This document shows positions 38,810 to 49,769 of a stretch of DNA of 64,000 nt, in pieces. Under the pieces are notes generated by a model. It saw only the letters and a list, made by a program, of their open reading frames with translations. It was not told the DNA's origin and searched no databases. Source of the stretch: Nothophaeocryptopus gaeumannii (taxonomy: Eukaryota > Ascomycota > Dothideomycetes > Mycosphaerellales > Mycosphaerellaceae). Positions within the stretch are counted from its first letter, which is position 1. Each line of letters opens with the position of its first letter. A program made the position numbers and the translations under genes. The stretch spans positions 558,001 through 622,000 of the forward strand of contig JASISA010000026.1 in NCBI GenBank assembly GCA_031771865.1. The letters are read 5' to 3'.

Positions 38810-39191
38810 TCTGAGAGTCGTATTGGACTTCATCCCAGGTGGGCTGGTCAAGCTTTTGCACGGCATTTTCTATTGAAGACGCTTTCATATAACTGTAGTC
38901 CATTGCTGTGAGGGTGGAGTGCATCTCATGCATGTTGTACATAGCCAGATCTCGGCGAGATGTTCTGCTTTGTATGATAGCTGCAGCTCTCGAAGCTATA
39001 TCTGTCGTAGACTTTATGGCTTGAGACAAACCTATACCAGTCTCACTTGCTATATGGTATGGGGCCCGAGGTCTTTTCATGTTGTGCGATCACGTCTTGA
39101 GCTGCTTTCAAGACCTCTGCATGGATGCTCGATGGAGCACAAACAAGTCCATAATTTGCAAGACCAGTCAGCAACAGCTCACATTTCCGCT

Positions 39192-40250
39192 TTAAGTGGA
39201 CTTACTATCAGCCATCTTCCTGCCAAGCGTAAAGTCGATTGACTTTCCATTCAAATCAGTCACCTTTCCACCAGCCTCTTCGAAGATCAGTACACCTCCT
39301 GCATGATCCCACATATTGCTCCTCCAACTCGTATACTTGAATATGCGAACAACGATGTGAGATCTGCCCAGCCCGAGCGAAGCATACTTCATCAGTGAGC
39401 TGAAGAGGTCCACACCAGGCCACGAGGTGTTCAGCTTTGCAGCTACTTGCTTGTGAAGCGGCAAGATCGTTGACGTGTATGTCGAGCAGTCGCACCATAC
39501 AGCATTATCGAGGTCCACCTTCTCACCATGGCGCTCTAGCTTCGTCGCGGGCGCGAGCTTTCCGTCTGACTGCATTGGCCGGATGAAAGTCCCCTCCCCA
39601 CGAACCGCAAAGATCATGATGCCAAGTCCATTGTGGTCGACTTCTTCCTCCTTGATGGTTTCAGAAGCAAGCAGGACATTTGGACAGCCGATTATCCCGA
39701 TCTCTTCTTTGCCATCAACTAGGAAAGCGCAGTTGATTGCGTATTGCTGGCCTTTGAGAAAGGTTGCCGTCCCATCTATTGGATCGAACACCCAAGTTCG
39801 GCCTTGGTCGCTCTTTTGATTTTTGCCACCAGAGTCGATCAGATCAAGCAACTCCTCTTTTGAGGATGGTGTGACCAGAGAGCTTGCAGTGAAGGCCGGC
39901 TTTACATCTGCAACAAGGTTCCAGACTTGATTGAGCAAAGAGCTGTTTTGCCTCAGATCATCCGCACTTTCCTCTGCCAGATATGTGTCTCCGGGAAACG
40001 CAGCGTGAGTCGCAGATGTGAGGAGAGCCTGAGAGGCGAAGTCGCCAATAGTGACAGGAGCTGATCAGAAATGCATAAGTCCAGACCTTACCCATAAACT
40101 CTTTTACTCTTGGGATGTCTTACAGAAGTCAGCCTTGGCGACCTGTCCAGCAGTAGAAATGGTCTCTCTTTGAAGCCTTTGCGTCAGCACAGCGACATGC
40201 TGGACGGCCGTACAAGCGACTTCAAGCTCTTTTTGGAGTCGGCTTGTCAT
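39192..40250 (-). CDS. HAL2: 3'(2'),5'-bisphosphate nucleotidase, Hal2/Met22 type, 3' splice site damaged
   Basis: Hydrolyses PAP, the by-product of sulfate assimilation; a Li+/Na+-sensitive enzyme. Exons 40250-40124 and 40060-39192 (63-nt intron) give 331 residues as read here. N-terminus LQKELEVACTAVQHVAVLTQR, then KADFSPVTIGDFASQA, the metal-binding YLAEES, the core WVFDPIDGTATF at about 132-143, and WDHAGGVLIFEEAGGKVTD. After GRKMAD a textbook donor GTAAGT (39205-39200) and a CTGAC branch follow, and the expected C-terminal exon (39155-39043, ending PIPYSK) is in exact phase, but the acceptor position reads CAA instead of CAG. With no usable AG, translation probably runs into the intron and stops at 39192 after DSKST, losing about 37 residues. 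The active-site motifs remain. Confidence 0.87.
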
Positions 40251-41182
40251 GATCGCGGTGGGTTGTATAGAAGGAAGCACCATGTCATGCAAACGGGTCA
40301 AAGTTTGACAGTCCATCCAGGTCCAGCTGCCTGAGGTGTCAAGCTGAGTCAGCGGGCAGTCCAAACTTGCAACGTCACCAACCTCGCCCTCTACAAATGG
40401 ATCAACCTCTGCTGCTACCCTTTCTTCCAGGACTCGTCGGTGCTTCTTTACCTTGAATGCAGCCACATTGGTGCCATGGCATGAGACTGCGTGTTCTGAG
40501 ATGTACCTCTCATGACCTCGCCGTCTCCACGCAAGGCTCCTAGCAATACCTTCTGGTGATATGGCCCACTCGCGACATCTCGCTATGGACGCTCAACAGA
40601 CGGTATTTTGGAATGCATTGCCATGGCGTAAGAAATACCTTCAAGATATTGAGAGACGCTGGATCTGGCTACCTTAGCTCGCCTTACCACACAGGAAACC
40701 TCGTCCCCGATGCTCGAACTTGGACGTCCAGGATTCTACTCGGTGCCATAATACCGTACACTGGAAGCAGGGAAGATTCGTCTCTTTACCTGTCAGGCAA
40801 CATGTGCCAAAGGATCTTCCAGCACTGTGAGTTGAACACCACTTATCAGTCGAGGGTATCCCGTGACAATCTGAGAATGAGGTCAGAAAGGTGGGTGTCG
40901 GTTCCTGGGGATCGCCTGCCGCACATTCACTGCACGTGCATTTCTACGCTTCACTTTGCTGCTTGCATGTGCTTTGGCCATTTCATGTGACACGAACGCA
41001 TTCACATGCGTCTTTGCAGCAACACGACTGTGCAACTCTCTCTAAACTTCTTCCTTGCTCATCGACATCCGCTACAATCGTGCAACACGCACACAACTTC
41101 CCACACGCAACCGCTTTCAACTATTGCTCTTCGACACCGACGCATACCCCTACACAGACGATAGCAAGATCGCACATCAGCG
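40251..41182. other. Divergent intergenic region, HAL2 / BTB gene
   Basis: No gene is supported in 930 bp. Both flanking genes point outward, so both promoters lie here. The right third is rich in CA and CT, as in other leaders of this window. Confidence 0.45.
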
Positions 41183-41893
41183 ATGGCGGATATCGAGTTT
41201 CCACACATTCAGCTCGAGCTCAAGCTGCTCGAGACCATAGCTAGGTAAGTAATCGGGCGAAAAGAGTACATGAGGCCACGGCTTGACTGACCAGATAGCT
41301 CCTTCGACGACTCTAACTCCCACCCCGACCTATACATTCAGTATGGCAAATACGAGTGCCGATGCCACAAACTCATTCTCAGCACACAAGCCACTAAATT
41401 GCACGATATGCTCGCTCGGGACCTCAATGGCAAACGCTATGGTAAGATAACCGAGATCAAGATCATCCCGTTGGAGGACGGCAGCATCAAGGAGCAAGAC
41501 TTCGAAGCGGCCCTCGAGTTCTGTAACAAGCTCGACTACGAGTATCTCTCAACAATGGGCTGCGATCCAGCTCTCCACTGCGGTGTCTTCCTCGCAGCAG
41601 AGCTGCTCGGAATCGGAGATCTGGGATTGCTCGCGGCGAAGCGCTTCGCCGAGCAGGCGCGCAAGGCCGATCCCTGCGATCTGGGATGGGATGTTTTCTG
41701 GGCAAGCACCAAGACGCCGGAGCTGTGGGAGACGGTCAAGGAGGATATTATCAAGTACTTCGTGGAGCAGCGCGAGGAGGTTGGCGAGTATGTCGAGAAG
41801 AACATGAAGGGCGATGCGTGGTTCGAGGAAGTCGAGGGGTTCACGGAGAAAGTTGTCGAGGAGATGCGAAAGGCAGATAATAAGGAAGAGTAG
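41183..41893 (+). CDS. BTB/POZ-domain protein
   Basis: Two exons, 41183-41244 and 41299-41893, with a 54-nt GT-AG intron, give 218 residues. The BTB fold starts after the junction: HPDLYIQYGKYECRCHKLILSTQ, corresponding to the usual SD-hydrophobic and VHKxxL segments, followed by helices with LEFCNKLDYEYLS and GVFLAAELLGIGDLGLLAAKRF. BTB proteins dimerise and often bring substrates to cullin-3 ubiquitin ligases; in fungi many are orphan. The C-terminal 60 residues form a charged helix with no partner domain such as Kelch. The start ATG is in a reasonable context (CAGCG before it). Confidence 0.8.
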
Positions 41894-42058
41894 AGGGAGG
41901 GGCGAAGAGGCTATTCATTTAATGTTCAATCTGGAGAAGGAGACGACGGCTTTCAAAGCGAGTTCCTGAGCACGTGCATACCTTTTTTGCGGAGAAAGCT
42001 CCAGGAAATAAAACTCTCTATGAAAAACATATGAAACGCTCGCCGAGCTGCAAATGGA

Positions 42059-43345
42059 GACTGTGCCCCCCAAGAAGACTCGCTAGGTATATTTATATCT
42101 TATTTTATGAGAGACAGCTCAAGAGAAGGGGGCTCTCCACGGATTACATTATCCGATTTTCTATCTGTGTGAGCAAGCTATGGCTCTTGGAGCGACTTGC
42201 TAGGTGTATTCATAATGTTTGATGAGAGGGAATGCTTAGGAGAAGAGGGCTATCCTTGAGCAATAAATCTGTAGATCTGTAGCTTGCGTAAGGATGCTGC
42301 GGCTCCTGGAGCGAATTACCTGGTATTCTTGTACCGTTTGTAGCAAGAGACAGCTTGGGATGAGAGATCCACCCTTGAGTCACGTATCGACAGACGTCCA
42401 CTTTGTGAGACGAGACTGCGCCTTCTAGAGCGACTTACGGCGTACATCTGTAATGTCTTCTACAAGAGATTACTTGAGAGGAGACACCTCTCTTTAGGTA
42501 TGGTCCAATCCATCTCGGCTGTGAATCATGATACTGGGGCTCTTAGCAGAACTCACTAGGTCAAGTTTACTCCTCTGCTTCGAGAGACCAATCAAGAGGA
42601 CAGGACTCTCCTTGAGTACTGCGTTGAACAATCTCCAATTTGCCCGAGGATATTGTGGCCATTGGTAGGACTTCTTGCGTCCCTGTATGCCATTTGATCC
42701 GAGAGATGTCTCGAGAGGAAGAGCTTCTCCTTGGATTAAACGTACGGCTTGATGACTGTATCACTTTACATGCCTCTAATCTGCACGATTAGACTACGGT
42801 TGGGTTTCTTGCAGGGAACTCACTAGGCGGTTCATACCATTAGATTTGGAAGATGTCTTGAGAGTTACAAACCTCACCTTAAACGAGACATAATAATCAG
42901 GGACTATCTTGCTCAGCAGATCTTCGATATGTTGCGAAAGACTGCGACTCTGAATGGAGCTTCCTCGTCTTGTTGCAAATCTTCCGGATCGGAAGACGGT
43001 TCGAGGGGACAGACTTCTCCTCGATTCAAATACCCAACCGAATGACTATGAGGTTTGATGGATCTCTACTGTGCACAAGGAAACTGCGGTCCTATATGGA
43101 GCTTCCTTGGCTTGTCGCATACCCTTCACATCGGAAGGCAGCTCGAGAGTGTCAATTTCTCCATGACTGAAACATACCAGTAGATTGCCGATTTTCTGAA
43201 AGATCTCCTTTCTGTTAAAAAGGACTGCGGTTCTGAGCGGAACTTCTCTTGACTGTTGATTGTTGCATACGGTTAGCATCGGAAGACGTTTCGGGACGCA
43301 GGACCATTCCTTGTGGGTGATGTTCAATTGAATGACTACAACGCG
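42059..43345. repeat. Degenerate tandem array, ten units of about 118 then 143 bp, with hairpins
   Basis: An anchor like GACTGCGGCTCT with GGAGCGACTTGCTAGG recurs near 42059, 42177, 42293, 42412, 42530, 42649, 42791, 42939, 43081 and 43222. Spacings are about 118, 116, 119, 118, 119, 142, 148, 142 and 141. Within each unit, about 60 bases after the anchor, there is a GAGA...CTTGAGAGGA segment and then a CTCTCCTTGAG segment that can pair; in the unit at 43000 CGAGGGGA and TCTCCTCG flank six bases. No long frame runs through the array. It fills the space between the converging BTB and peroxidase genes. Units are diverged, so the array is old. Nature unknown. Confidence 0.7.
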
Positions 43346-43371
43346 AAACCTCAGTACACATCTACAATGCT

Positions 43372-44396
43372 CTATTTCACAGCCTGCACAACCTCCTCAT
43401 CCAAATGTCTGCGTCGAATGCGTCCCGAGATAAGGTACACAGCCGTCCGCAACTCGAGCAGCGGATCGTCACTAACTTCTACACCCTCCATATACCTCGG
43501 AATAGGATCATAAATAATCTTCTTCTGCTCCTCACCAGCCGGCTTACCCTCATCCATCGACCAAAGCTTGTCAATAACAATCTCGCCCATCTCCGCAAAC
43601 TCATTGGTGTCTGGCCATGTCTTGGTGGAATCGTTGGTGGGGTCGCCTGGCTCAGCGAGTTGCGCCATCAGTCGGTACTTGATGGTTTTGCCGTGTGTGA
43701 GACGCCATTCGAGCTCATCGAATTGGAAGTTCTTGTTCTGCTTCGCGGCATCGGCTTTGCTGTGTTTCATGACACCTTGCCAAGGAACGAGTCTCCATCG
43801 GAAGAAGCGCTCCTTGCCTTCGGCGTTGACGAATTTGAAGGCGTGGGTAGAGTGCCATTGCTCAGTGGCGAAGGAGTAGGCGTGATTGGGCGCTTGGTTC
43901 TCGTTGAAGTATCTCGCGTGTGGGTAGGCGTTGAGGAAGTCCTCCATCTTGTTGTCTCGCATGGCTTTGAATTGATCCAGGAAACCTTCACCAGTTCCGA
44001 CAACGAAACCGAAAGCGTTGTTGGTGATGATGTCGTAATGCTTGTGGCCATCTTCGGAAAGGACGAAACGGATTGCGAAACCTCTTGATCCGTTCTCGCC
44101 GTTGTCAGGAAGGTTCTTCAAGCCAGTATCCGTGCTGTACCGCATGATAAGGGGAGTTTCAGGTTGGCTGAAGATAGGAGCCTTGGAAAGCTTATGTGCA
44201 TCTTTGTGCGGAGTGAAAGTTCCCTTGACGAGTTGACCTTTTGCGTGAACTGCATATTGTCAGTACGCTGTCAAGATTCTGGGAAAAGTGTTTACAAACC
44301 TGGTCTGTAGTTGGTTGGAGTGTTGAAGGTTGCTCGCATAGTATCAACGAGCTCATCCGCGAGCGCGAGCAGCTTGGGGTCTTCTGGAAGAGGCAT
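43372..44396 (-). CDS. Catalase-like heme peroxidase (small-catalase type)
   Basis: Two exons, 44396-44300 and 44249-43372, with a 50-nt intron carrying CTGAC and ending GCAG, give 324 residues. It has the reduced catalase fold of the SrpA-type catalase-related peroxidases: an N-terminal region with the likely distal-His segment NYRPVHAKG, then FTPHKDAHKLS and the MRYSTDTG substrate-channel segment, GFAIRFVLSEDG, the DIITNNAFGF strand and FRWRLVPWQG. Full-size catalases are at least 480 residues, so this is a small form. No signal peptide and no PTS1-type end (AVK). Likely removes organic hydroperoxides or H2O2. Converges with the BTB gene over the tandem array. Confidence 0.85.
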
Positions 44397-45193
44397 GTTG
44401 GGCTATCGATTGCAGTGGTGAAAGTCGAATATGTTGAGATCAACTCGCGAAAGTCTTGAGTGATGATCTATCTGTAGGAAGACATATTCGTTTGCATTCT
44501 TGCTGAGTTATATCTCATCTCTCACTGGTTCTCGAACGTTGTCGTCATATTTCCACTTGGTGCTATTGGTGCCTTTCGACGTCATAGATCCCTATTTGAG
44601 CTCATTGAAGTCAATTGAAACTACAGGCCGCGGTGAAATAGCTTCTGATCTTGCATTAGGCGCATCTGCTTACCTACGCTCAGCAAGATCTCTGGCTGGC
44701 ATACTTGCCTGGATTATCGATTCGCCTGATGAAGTGCTCTCGCATCGATGCCTCAACAGAAAGCGTCGTTGTGTTTCATGATATGCTGGCAGATGAATAG
44801 ACGGCTGTGTTTCACCTTTCCTCATCGCACCGCTGATGTTGCAAATTGTCAAACCGGACCCGTGTCCGAAAACTTATTCCCGAATCCAGAACGCCCTAGA
44901 CTCAGCACGTGGCGGGATGATCCGTGCGCGCAACATGTGAAGGTCGAGCGACGCCGAAGTATGGCCGTCAAGCGCCATCTACTTCATATCACTGGCTTTC
45001 GCTATCATCCTTCGACCAAGACGAAGAAGTTCAATGTACAGCGAGGGTGAAGCCTCTGTCAGCGTTGCAGAGCTTTCGCTCGGAAAGCGGGTGTCAGCGG
45101 GGAGCGGAGCGGTTCGGCAGAAACCACACCGCCTCTGGTTACAACCTCACCTCCCGTTCAATGGCCTATGAATAGCAAGATGTAAACAGCAAC
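44397..45193. other. Divergent intergenic region, peroxidase / DUF1349 gene
   Basis: No gene is supported; both flanking promoters lie here. A GCGGGTG/GGGAGCGGAGCGG segment near 45088-45112 is GC-rich. No known site is claimed. Confidence 0.4.
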
Positions 45194-45895
45194 ATGATTC
45201 GCAGTCCGTTGCATCTCATTAGCCTTCTGGTAGTCATTGCGACTGCTTTCGCAGCTCACAATGCCAAACAAAAGCCAATCCACAAGTCCACCAACCCCGT
45301 CAAATGGCACCACCTCAACAATCCTCTATTGAAGCATACGGGCGACAGGTCTTTCACAATAACCACTCCACCCGCCACAGACCTCTGGCGCCCAAATGTC
45401 ACCTCAAACAACTTCACAGCCCCCTACGTCTACCGCATCTGCCCATCTTCAACCTTCAAGTCCATCTCCGTCTCCGTCTCAGCCGACTGGACAACCCGGT
45501 ACGATCAAGGCGGCATCGCCATAGTCTTTCCTGGGAAGACACCATCTAAGTGGCTCAAAGCCGGGATAGAATTCGAGAATGGAGCTCCGCAATTGGGAAC
45601 GGTGGGCACGTATGCGTTCAGTGATTGGAGTTTAAGTCCCGTGGTGCCGAAGGGGGCGAAAGAGGCACGTTTTGCAGTGGAGAGGAACACGACAGAGCTG
45701 TGGGTGTATAATGTCAATCTGAAGAACAGAGAGAGATATCCGCTGCGAGAGGTGACCTGGGCTTTCCTAGAGGACCGAGGAAAGAAGAATGCGGAGATTT
45801 GGGTTGGGGTATACGCAGCGAAACCGACGTATACGGAAGAGAGGCCTGGACAGAAATTGACTGTGGGTTTCAAGGGGTTAAGGATTGAGTGCTGA
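45194..45895 (+). CDS. Secreted DUF1349 (concanavalin-like) protein
   Basis: Intronless, 233 residues. The ATG follows AAC, and the N-terminus IRSPLHLISLLVVIATAFAA is a signal peptide cut near residue 20. Residues 50-230 show the DUF1349 jelly-roll pattern: SFTITTPPATDLWRPN, SVSVSADWTTRYDQGGIAIVF, KWLKAGIEFENGAPQLGTV and WAFLEDRGKKNAEIWVGVYAAKP. Members are often secreted, and some are described as enolase-regulating or glucan-related; biochemical role is not established. Only two cysteines are present, one at the very end, and several NxT sequons. Sits next to a catalase-like peroxidase in divergent orientation. Confidence 0.85.
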   Translation: MIRSPLHLISLLVVIATAFAAHNAKQKPIHKSTNPVKWHHLNNPLLKHTGDRSFTITTPPATDLWRPNVTSNNFTAPYVYRICPSSTFKSISVSVSADWTTRYDQGGIAIVFPGKTPSKWLKAGIEFENGAPQLGTVGTYAFSDWSLSPVVPKGAKEARFAVERNTTELWVYNVNLKNRERYPLREVTWAFLEDRGKKNAEIWVGVYAAKPTYTEERPGQKLTVGFKGLRIEC

Positions 45896-46808
45896 TCGTC
45901 TCTGCATTGATTCATATATGGATTCCTCGGTCTGGTCTGCGAGCCTCATCCCAAAGTCAACCCCACATTATCGAAAGAGCAGTACGCTACGCTCGACGTA
46001 GCCCCTCCAGATGCAACACAGCTACATCCAATGCTAAAGTATCTGGCAGCGTTGGTGCCAAATGCGTTGATGATGCCGGAGATGCTCTCCGAAACAACTG
46101 CAGAAGCCGTGTAGCTCCTGTTGGCGAATCGGTGGTAGTTGGTTTGGTACCATACCTGACAGCGCACATTCGTAGGAAGCCTTACATAAGGGTTGAGGGT
46201 GAGAGAGAGGCTCGTAGCAGTTGTGATGGGCCGGACGAAGTCTTGAGTGAGCTCTGCTTAGTAGCACCAGAATGGAGGACACTCAAGATCTTTGGATCAA
46301 CAAAGACGTATTCAAAGTTCAATGTCACGTTTCCAGATTCGACTGGACTCACCTCATCATCTAACATGACTGACAGACACGCTGGCGTATACCGCTGGCC
46401 TGCTTATCCAAACCGTGTTGAAGGCTTAGCACTTGCCAACCCAAACATCTATCGTTTTAACGGTGTGGCGCGTTCCCTTTCACTCCCGATGCCCAAGTCC
46501 ATAAGGTCATCGAGGCGCTCGGGATGCCGAAGCGGATGTCGTTGGATGATGCTCCCGAGGCATGCGGCATGTGGTGCTTTGTGTCGACGGCAACGAGATC
46601 TCAATCTCGTTGCCATTGCTCGTACACATGCTGGTATGTGGTCAATGTCTTCTCGCTGCGCTCACTGTTGGCGTTATGGCGAATGGGCGGTGCTGAGGAA
46701 GATGGAAGGTGTGAGGTAAAGAAGATGGAGATGGAGATGGATTTATTTGCTTGCTTGTCGTTTCGCGTGCCTTTCAAGACCAGTCTCAATGCCATCTCTC
46801 TTCCTCAT
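45896..46808. other. Unresolved region with suggestive but broken coding signals
   Basis: A 276-codon plus-strand frame (45889-46719) does not begin with ATG and has no domain. Near 46460-46600 another plus frame reads like protein with cysteines (EACGMWCFV), but it is preceded by a stop with no acceptor and runs into a shift. A decayed small gene is possible. I could not build a consistent model. Confidence 0.3.
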
Positions 46809-47957
46809 TCACATGTAAGCATCCGGCGCCAACTTGTACTTGAACAGCGTATCGGCACAATGTCCGAATATCATCTTCGCATTCGTTCTCTGGCACCAAA
46901 TGTTAGTAAAGTTCAACACCAACCACACCTACCCGCCCAACTCACCTTTTGCAGCGACTTGATCATCTGGTCTGAGGCAACCCAGTCGTCATGGTCGCGG
47001 GCAAGCCAACCTTGCGGAACGCCACTCTCATAATTCTCCAAAACGTGGTACTGGTCGGTGGTGAAGATCCTGCTCATCATCAGCCTCTGCCCTACACCTA
47101 CCATTATTGCCACTTTACCAAGTCCCGGACTCCCTCAAGTTGACCTGCATGATCATCAAGCCTGGCGTATGACCCGGAGCATGTCGGAGATTGACTCCAG
47201 GCGCGAGCTCCAAGAAAGGCCCATGAATCGCCTTTCAGTTCAGACTCAAATCGAGGTCTTTCGGCAGATACACTCCCAGGTCGCTCTTGGTCGCGACGGA
47301 GAACCAGGCGTGCTTCAACTCCTTTTCGTGGATGTAAATTGGAACATCCGTGCCACGGAAGTTCTCCAGACCTCCGGCGTGATCTTTCGCGCGTCGCGTC
47401 AGCATATGCTGAACTATGCTGGAGGCGGCTACTCACCAAGATGCATGTGGCCCATGATCACAGCTTTGACATCCTTGATGTCGTGCCCGGTCTTCGCAAT
47501 CTGCGCTGGAAGTTCCTGGTCGGGAGTATACTCGATTCGCGCGAAGATGTCATTCAATGGAGCTCCCCAGACCTGTTTGGCAGAGCAGTCTCAGCACATG
47601 ATGGATCTGTATGACCAGGTCCTTGCAAGCTCTGAGGGTTACTCACCTCCGGATACTCATTTCCACCACCGGTCTCAAACAAGATCAGGCCCTCGGTAGG
47701 ATGCTCGATCAAGACCGAAATGATCACGACCTTTCTTCGCGAGCTTTTTGGATTGGGAGCCGACGCTGTCGTGGTTGTACCGCCTCTAAGGAACCAGCCA
47801 TTATCGGCTTCCATGCTTCCGCAGTGCAAAAGCCATAGCTTGGTGCCCTCCACATCTCATCAGCGTGGGAAGACTCGACGTTGAGGAAATGACTGCAAAC
47901 CTCGGGCGCTTTGTTGACCAGGTCAAGACCAAATGTCGAGGTGGTTCCTTGAGCCAT
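46809..47957 (-). pseudogene. Metallo-beta-lactamase (lactonase-type) gene with one in-frame TGA
   Basis: Six exons join in one frame: 47957-47901, 47847-47647, 47572-47437, 47383-47119, 47069-46946 and 46889-46809, 288 codons, all GT-AG introns of 49-74 nt. The product resembles fungal N-acyl-homoserine-lactone hydrolase-like enzymes of the MBL fold: KLWLLHCGSMEADNGWF start, metal motif HMHLDH at 128-133, a second His in APGHTPGL, an Asp in TTDQYH and a final GHCAD. At codon 181 (47237-47235) a TGA replaces the expected Trp in a LNxKAIHG context. The frame continues intact behind it and all splice sites are still good, so the inactivation is recent or it is a sequencing error. A truncated product would lack half of the metal ligands. 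Confidence 0.8.
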
Positions 47958-48613
47958 GTTCGTGATCAACCAAGCTTCAGTCAAAGAGAAAGCTACAACG
48001 AAGGAGGTGATGTTATTGTTACTCTTACAGCTTCTCTTAATGCGCTTCTCAAGAACCGACTAATGCGTAGCCTACCCATCACTGCACCTAGTACGCTCCG
48101 GTCTAGATTCGAAAGCTCCATTGTGACGTCTTCAGAGCTTTAAAGAGCGAAGTTCAAGGTGGGACCGCCTTCAGCTGGCCTGTTCGGCCGCTCAGTTCCT
48201 TTGGTCCGAGCCAAAGCCGAACAACAGTTCAGGCTACAGACCGACCTGACTCCAATGGTTGGAGATGGCCATAACACGAGATCCCGCATATGAGAAAGGA
48301 AAGAGGACATAACTGAAAACGGAACCAAGATGAAGTCGAATCCATCAAGGTCCGAGGTATCAAGACCCTTCTTACGATACTGTGTTCCGGAAAAAGCCTG
48401 TCAGTCGGCTGCGGGGAAGGCTGCACGTGCATAAGATCTTGGCGACTGCTCACACCGCCAATCTACCATATTGATTAGGTCTTTAGAATCGCCAGTATAA
48501 TGCTAATATCCCAAATATTGCGTGAATTCTTCTTTGAAGCTAGTTTTCGAGCGGTATAGCCGCTTCTAAGGTATTATTTAGCGTTAGTAGCGAGCCTAGC
48601 GAGGCCTATAGCT
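47958..48613. other. Boundary between genic DNA and the repeat island
   Basis: No gene is supported. At about 48,480 composition changes abruptly to TA-rich, stop-rich sequence with few CA or TG dinucleotides, which marks the left edge of the RIP-affected repeats. Confidence 0.5.
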
Positions 48614-49124
48614 ATGCGTTCTTACAAGGTCGACCCGGCTATTCAGAAGGCTATTCAGGCGTGCTTCGAGGCTAGTATGTCGGTTAAGGAGGTAAAGAAG
48701 GCGGCTCGGCTAGACGTAGCGGAGCGCACGATATATCGTTAGTAGGAAAACTAGCGTTATTTTAGTTAGATCTATGCGCCGCTAATAGTAAAGACTAGAC
48801 GCCCTCGGATTATAATAACCAAGCAAGAGGACTTCTTGCTAAGGTATCTAACGAGCCGGCCGGACGCGTTTCTTATTAAGATAACGGATAAGCTTATAGA
48901 TAAGTAGCTAGAAATAGCTAGTAAAGTAAAGCTACGCTATCTTAGCTATATCTTAAAAGAGCGACGTTAGTTAAGGAAGGTAGCTCGGAGGGTTACAAAG
49001 GAACGTAATCCGCTTCTACGCGCGCTCTAGGTAGTAAGGGCGAGTCGATAGCTAGTCGATCGAATAGTATTTATTAATAAGATAGCCTGCAATTAAAAGA
49101 CTAGTTAGCGGAAGTACGGATAGT
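48614..49124 (+). mobile_element. RIP-decayed Tc1/mariner-type transposase relic 1
   Basis: Reading one frame from ATG 48614 through many TAG stops gives the helix-turn-helix half of a fungal Tc1/mariner transposase: SVKEVKKAARLDVAERTIYR, later a KQEDFLLRYLTSRPDAFL segment, then KVARRVTKERNP and a degraded FINKIACN...KYG stretch equivalent to the FVDESGCDKR block. Most stops stand where Trp or Gln would be expected, as RIP produces. The relic is cut off exactly where the TGTTACG repeat begins at 49125, so that repeat inserted into it. Confidence 0.75.
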
Positions 49125-49500
49125 TGTTACGCACGGTATCTCGCTTGTCAGGTGACTCGCTTAATCACGTGGAATGGCTTCTTTGGAGAATGCGTCGGCA
49201 AGTGGAACGAAGTGAAGGAAGTCTTGGCTTATTCCAATCAGTGAGATTGTAACATGAGTTGAACACGATGATTGCTAGTCAATCATCGAGACTAAATACA
49301 CAGCGAGTCCTTTCCAATCTGAATGCTCTCATGCTCTCATGTTGGGAAATGCTCTCACCTGAGAGCAAGAGAGCATTCCTCCGCTTGAGAGCATTCCCGT
49401 AGCGGGCGCTGCCGGCCCGGTGTGTGACTGCGCCGTGTGGATTGGTTGGCTCTGGTCCTCCTACGGCTTCTTCCGTAACACTACGGCTTCTTCCGTAACA
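49125..49500 (+). repeat. TGTTACG...TAACA repeat, copy 1
   Basis: Starts TGTTACGCACGG and ends CCGTAACA; the last 20 bases (ending TAACA) occur twice in tandem, 49461-49480 and 49481-49500. The first 164 bases (49125-49288) match copy 2 at 59329 except one C/T change. The rest is unrelated to copy 2 and contains repeated GCTCTC/GAGAGC motifs able to fold (GCTCTCACCTGAGAGC). It is not RIPed although it sits in RIPed DNA, so it arrived later. TG...CA ends fit a solo LTR or a small non-autonomous LTR-like element. Confidence 0.7.
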
Positions 49501-49636
49501 CTTACCTAGCACGCACTACGCTAGTGCCTAAGGTACTAGCGTGTCTTAGTACACGCTAGTATATAGAATTAGACCTCCCTAATACAATACTATATGCATT
49601 ACACGTAGTATATTACTAATCTATTAGTTTCATGTA
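49501..49636 (+). repeat. 5' LTR of the copia element (RIPed)
   Basis: Aligns base for base, without gaps, with the 3' LTR. Essentially all differences are CA to TA or TG to TA relative to the 3' copy (for example ACCACG to ACTACG, GGCACC to GGTACT, TTGGCA to TTAGTA), the signature of RIP. The sequence just after, GTTATAAGCC, is the expected position of a primer-binding site. Confidence 0.85.
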
Positions 49637-49769
49637 GTTATAAGCCCGGGTTAGCAAGTACATACCTTAACGAGCCCTCCGAATAAACTATCTACTACAT
49701 TTCGACTCCCTCTAGGTTCGCCCTGTATACACTATAGTAGGCGACGAGAGTAGTAGTAACCGCATACCC

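Noticed and set aside
38592..39080. 162-codon minus-strand ATG frame
   Set aside because: It overlaps the last HAL2 exon and the first exons of the small secreted protein in other frames, both of which have better evidence.
42059..43345. Tandem array considered as CRISPR or as tandem tRNA/snoRNA genes
   Set aside because: Units are 116-148 bp and diverged, without identical short direct repeats and unique spacers, and no cloverleaf or C/D box pattern was found; also a eukaryote.
45889..46719. 276-codon plus-strand frame after the DUF1349 gene
   Set aside because: It does not start with ATG, overlaps the DUF1349 stop and has no recognisable domain.
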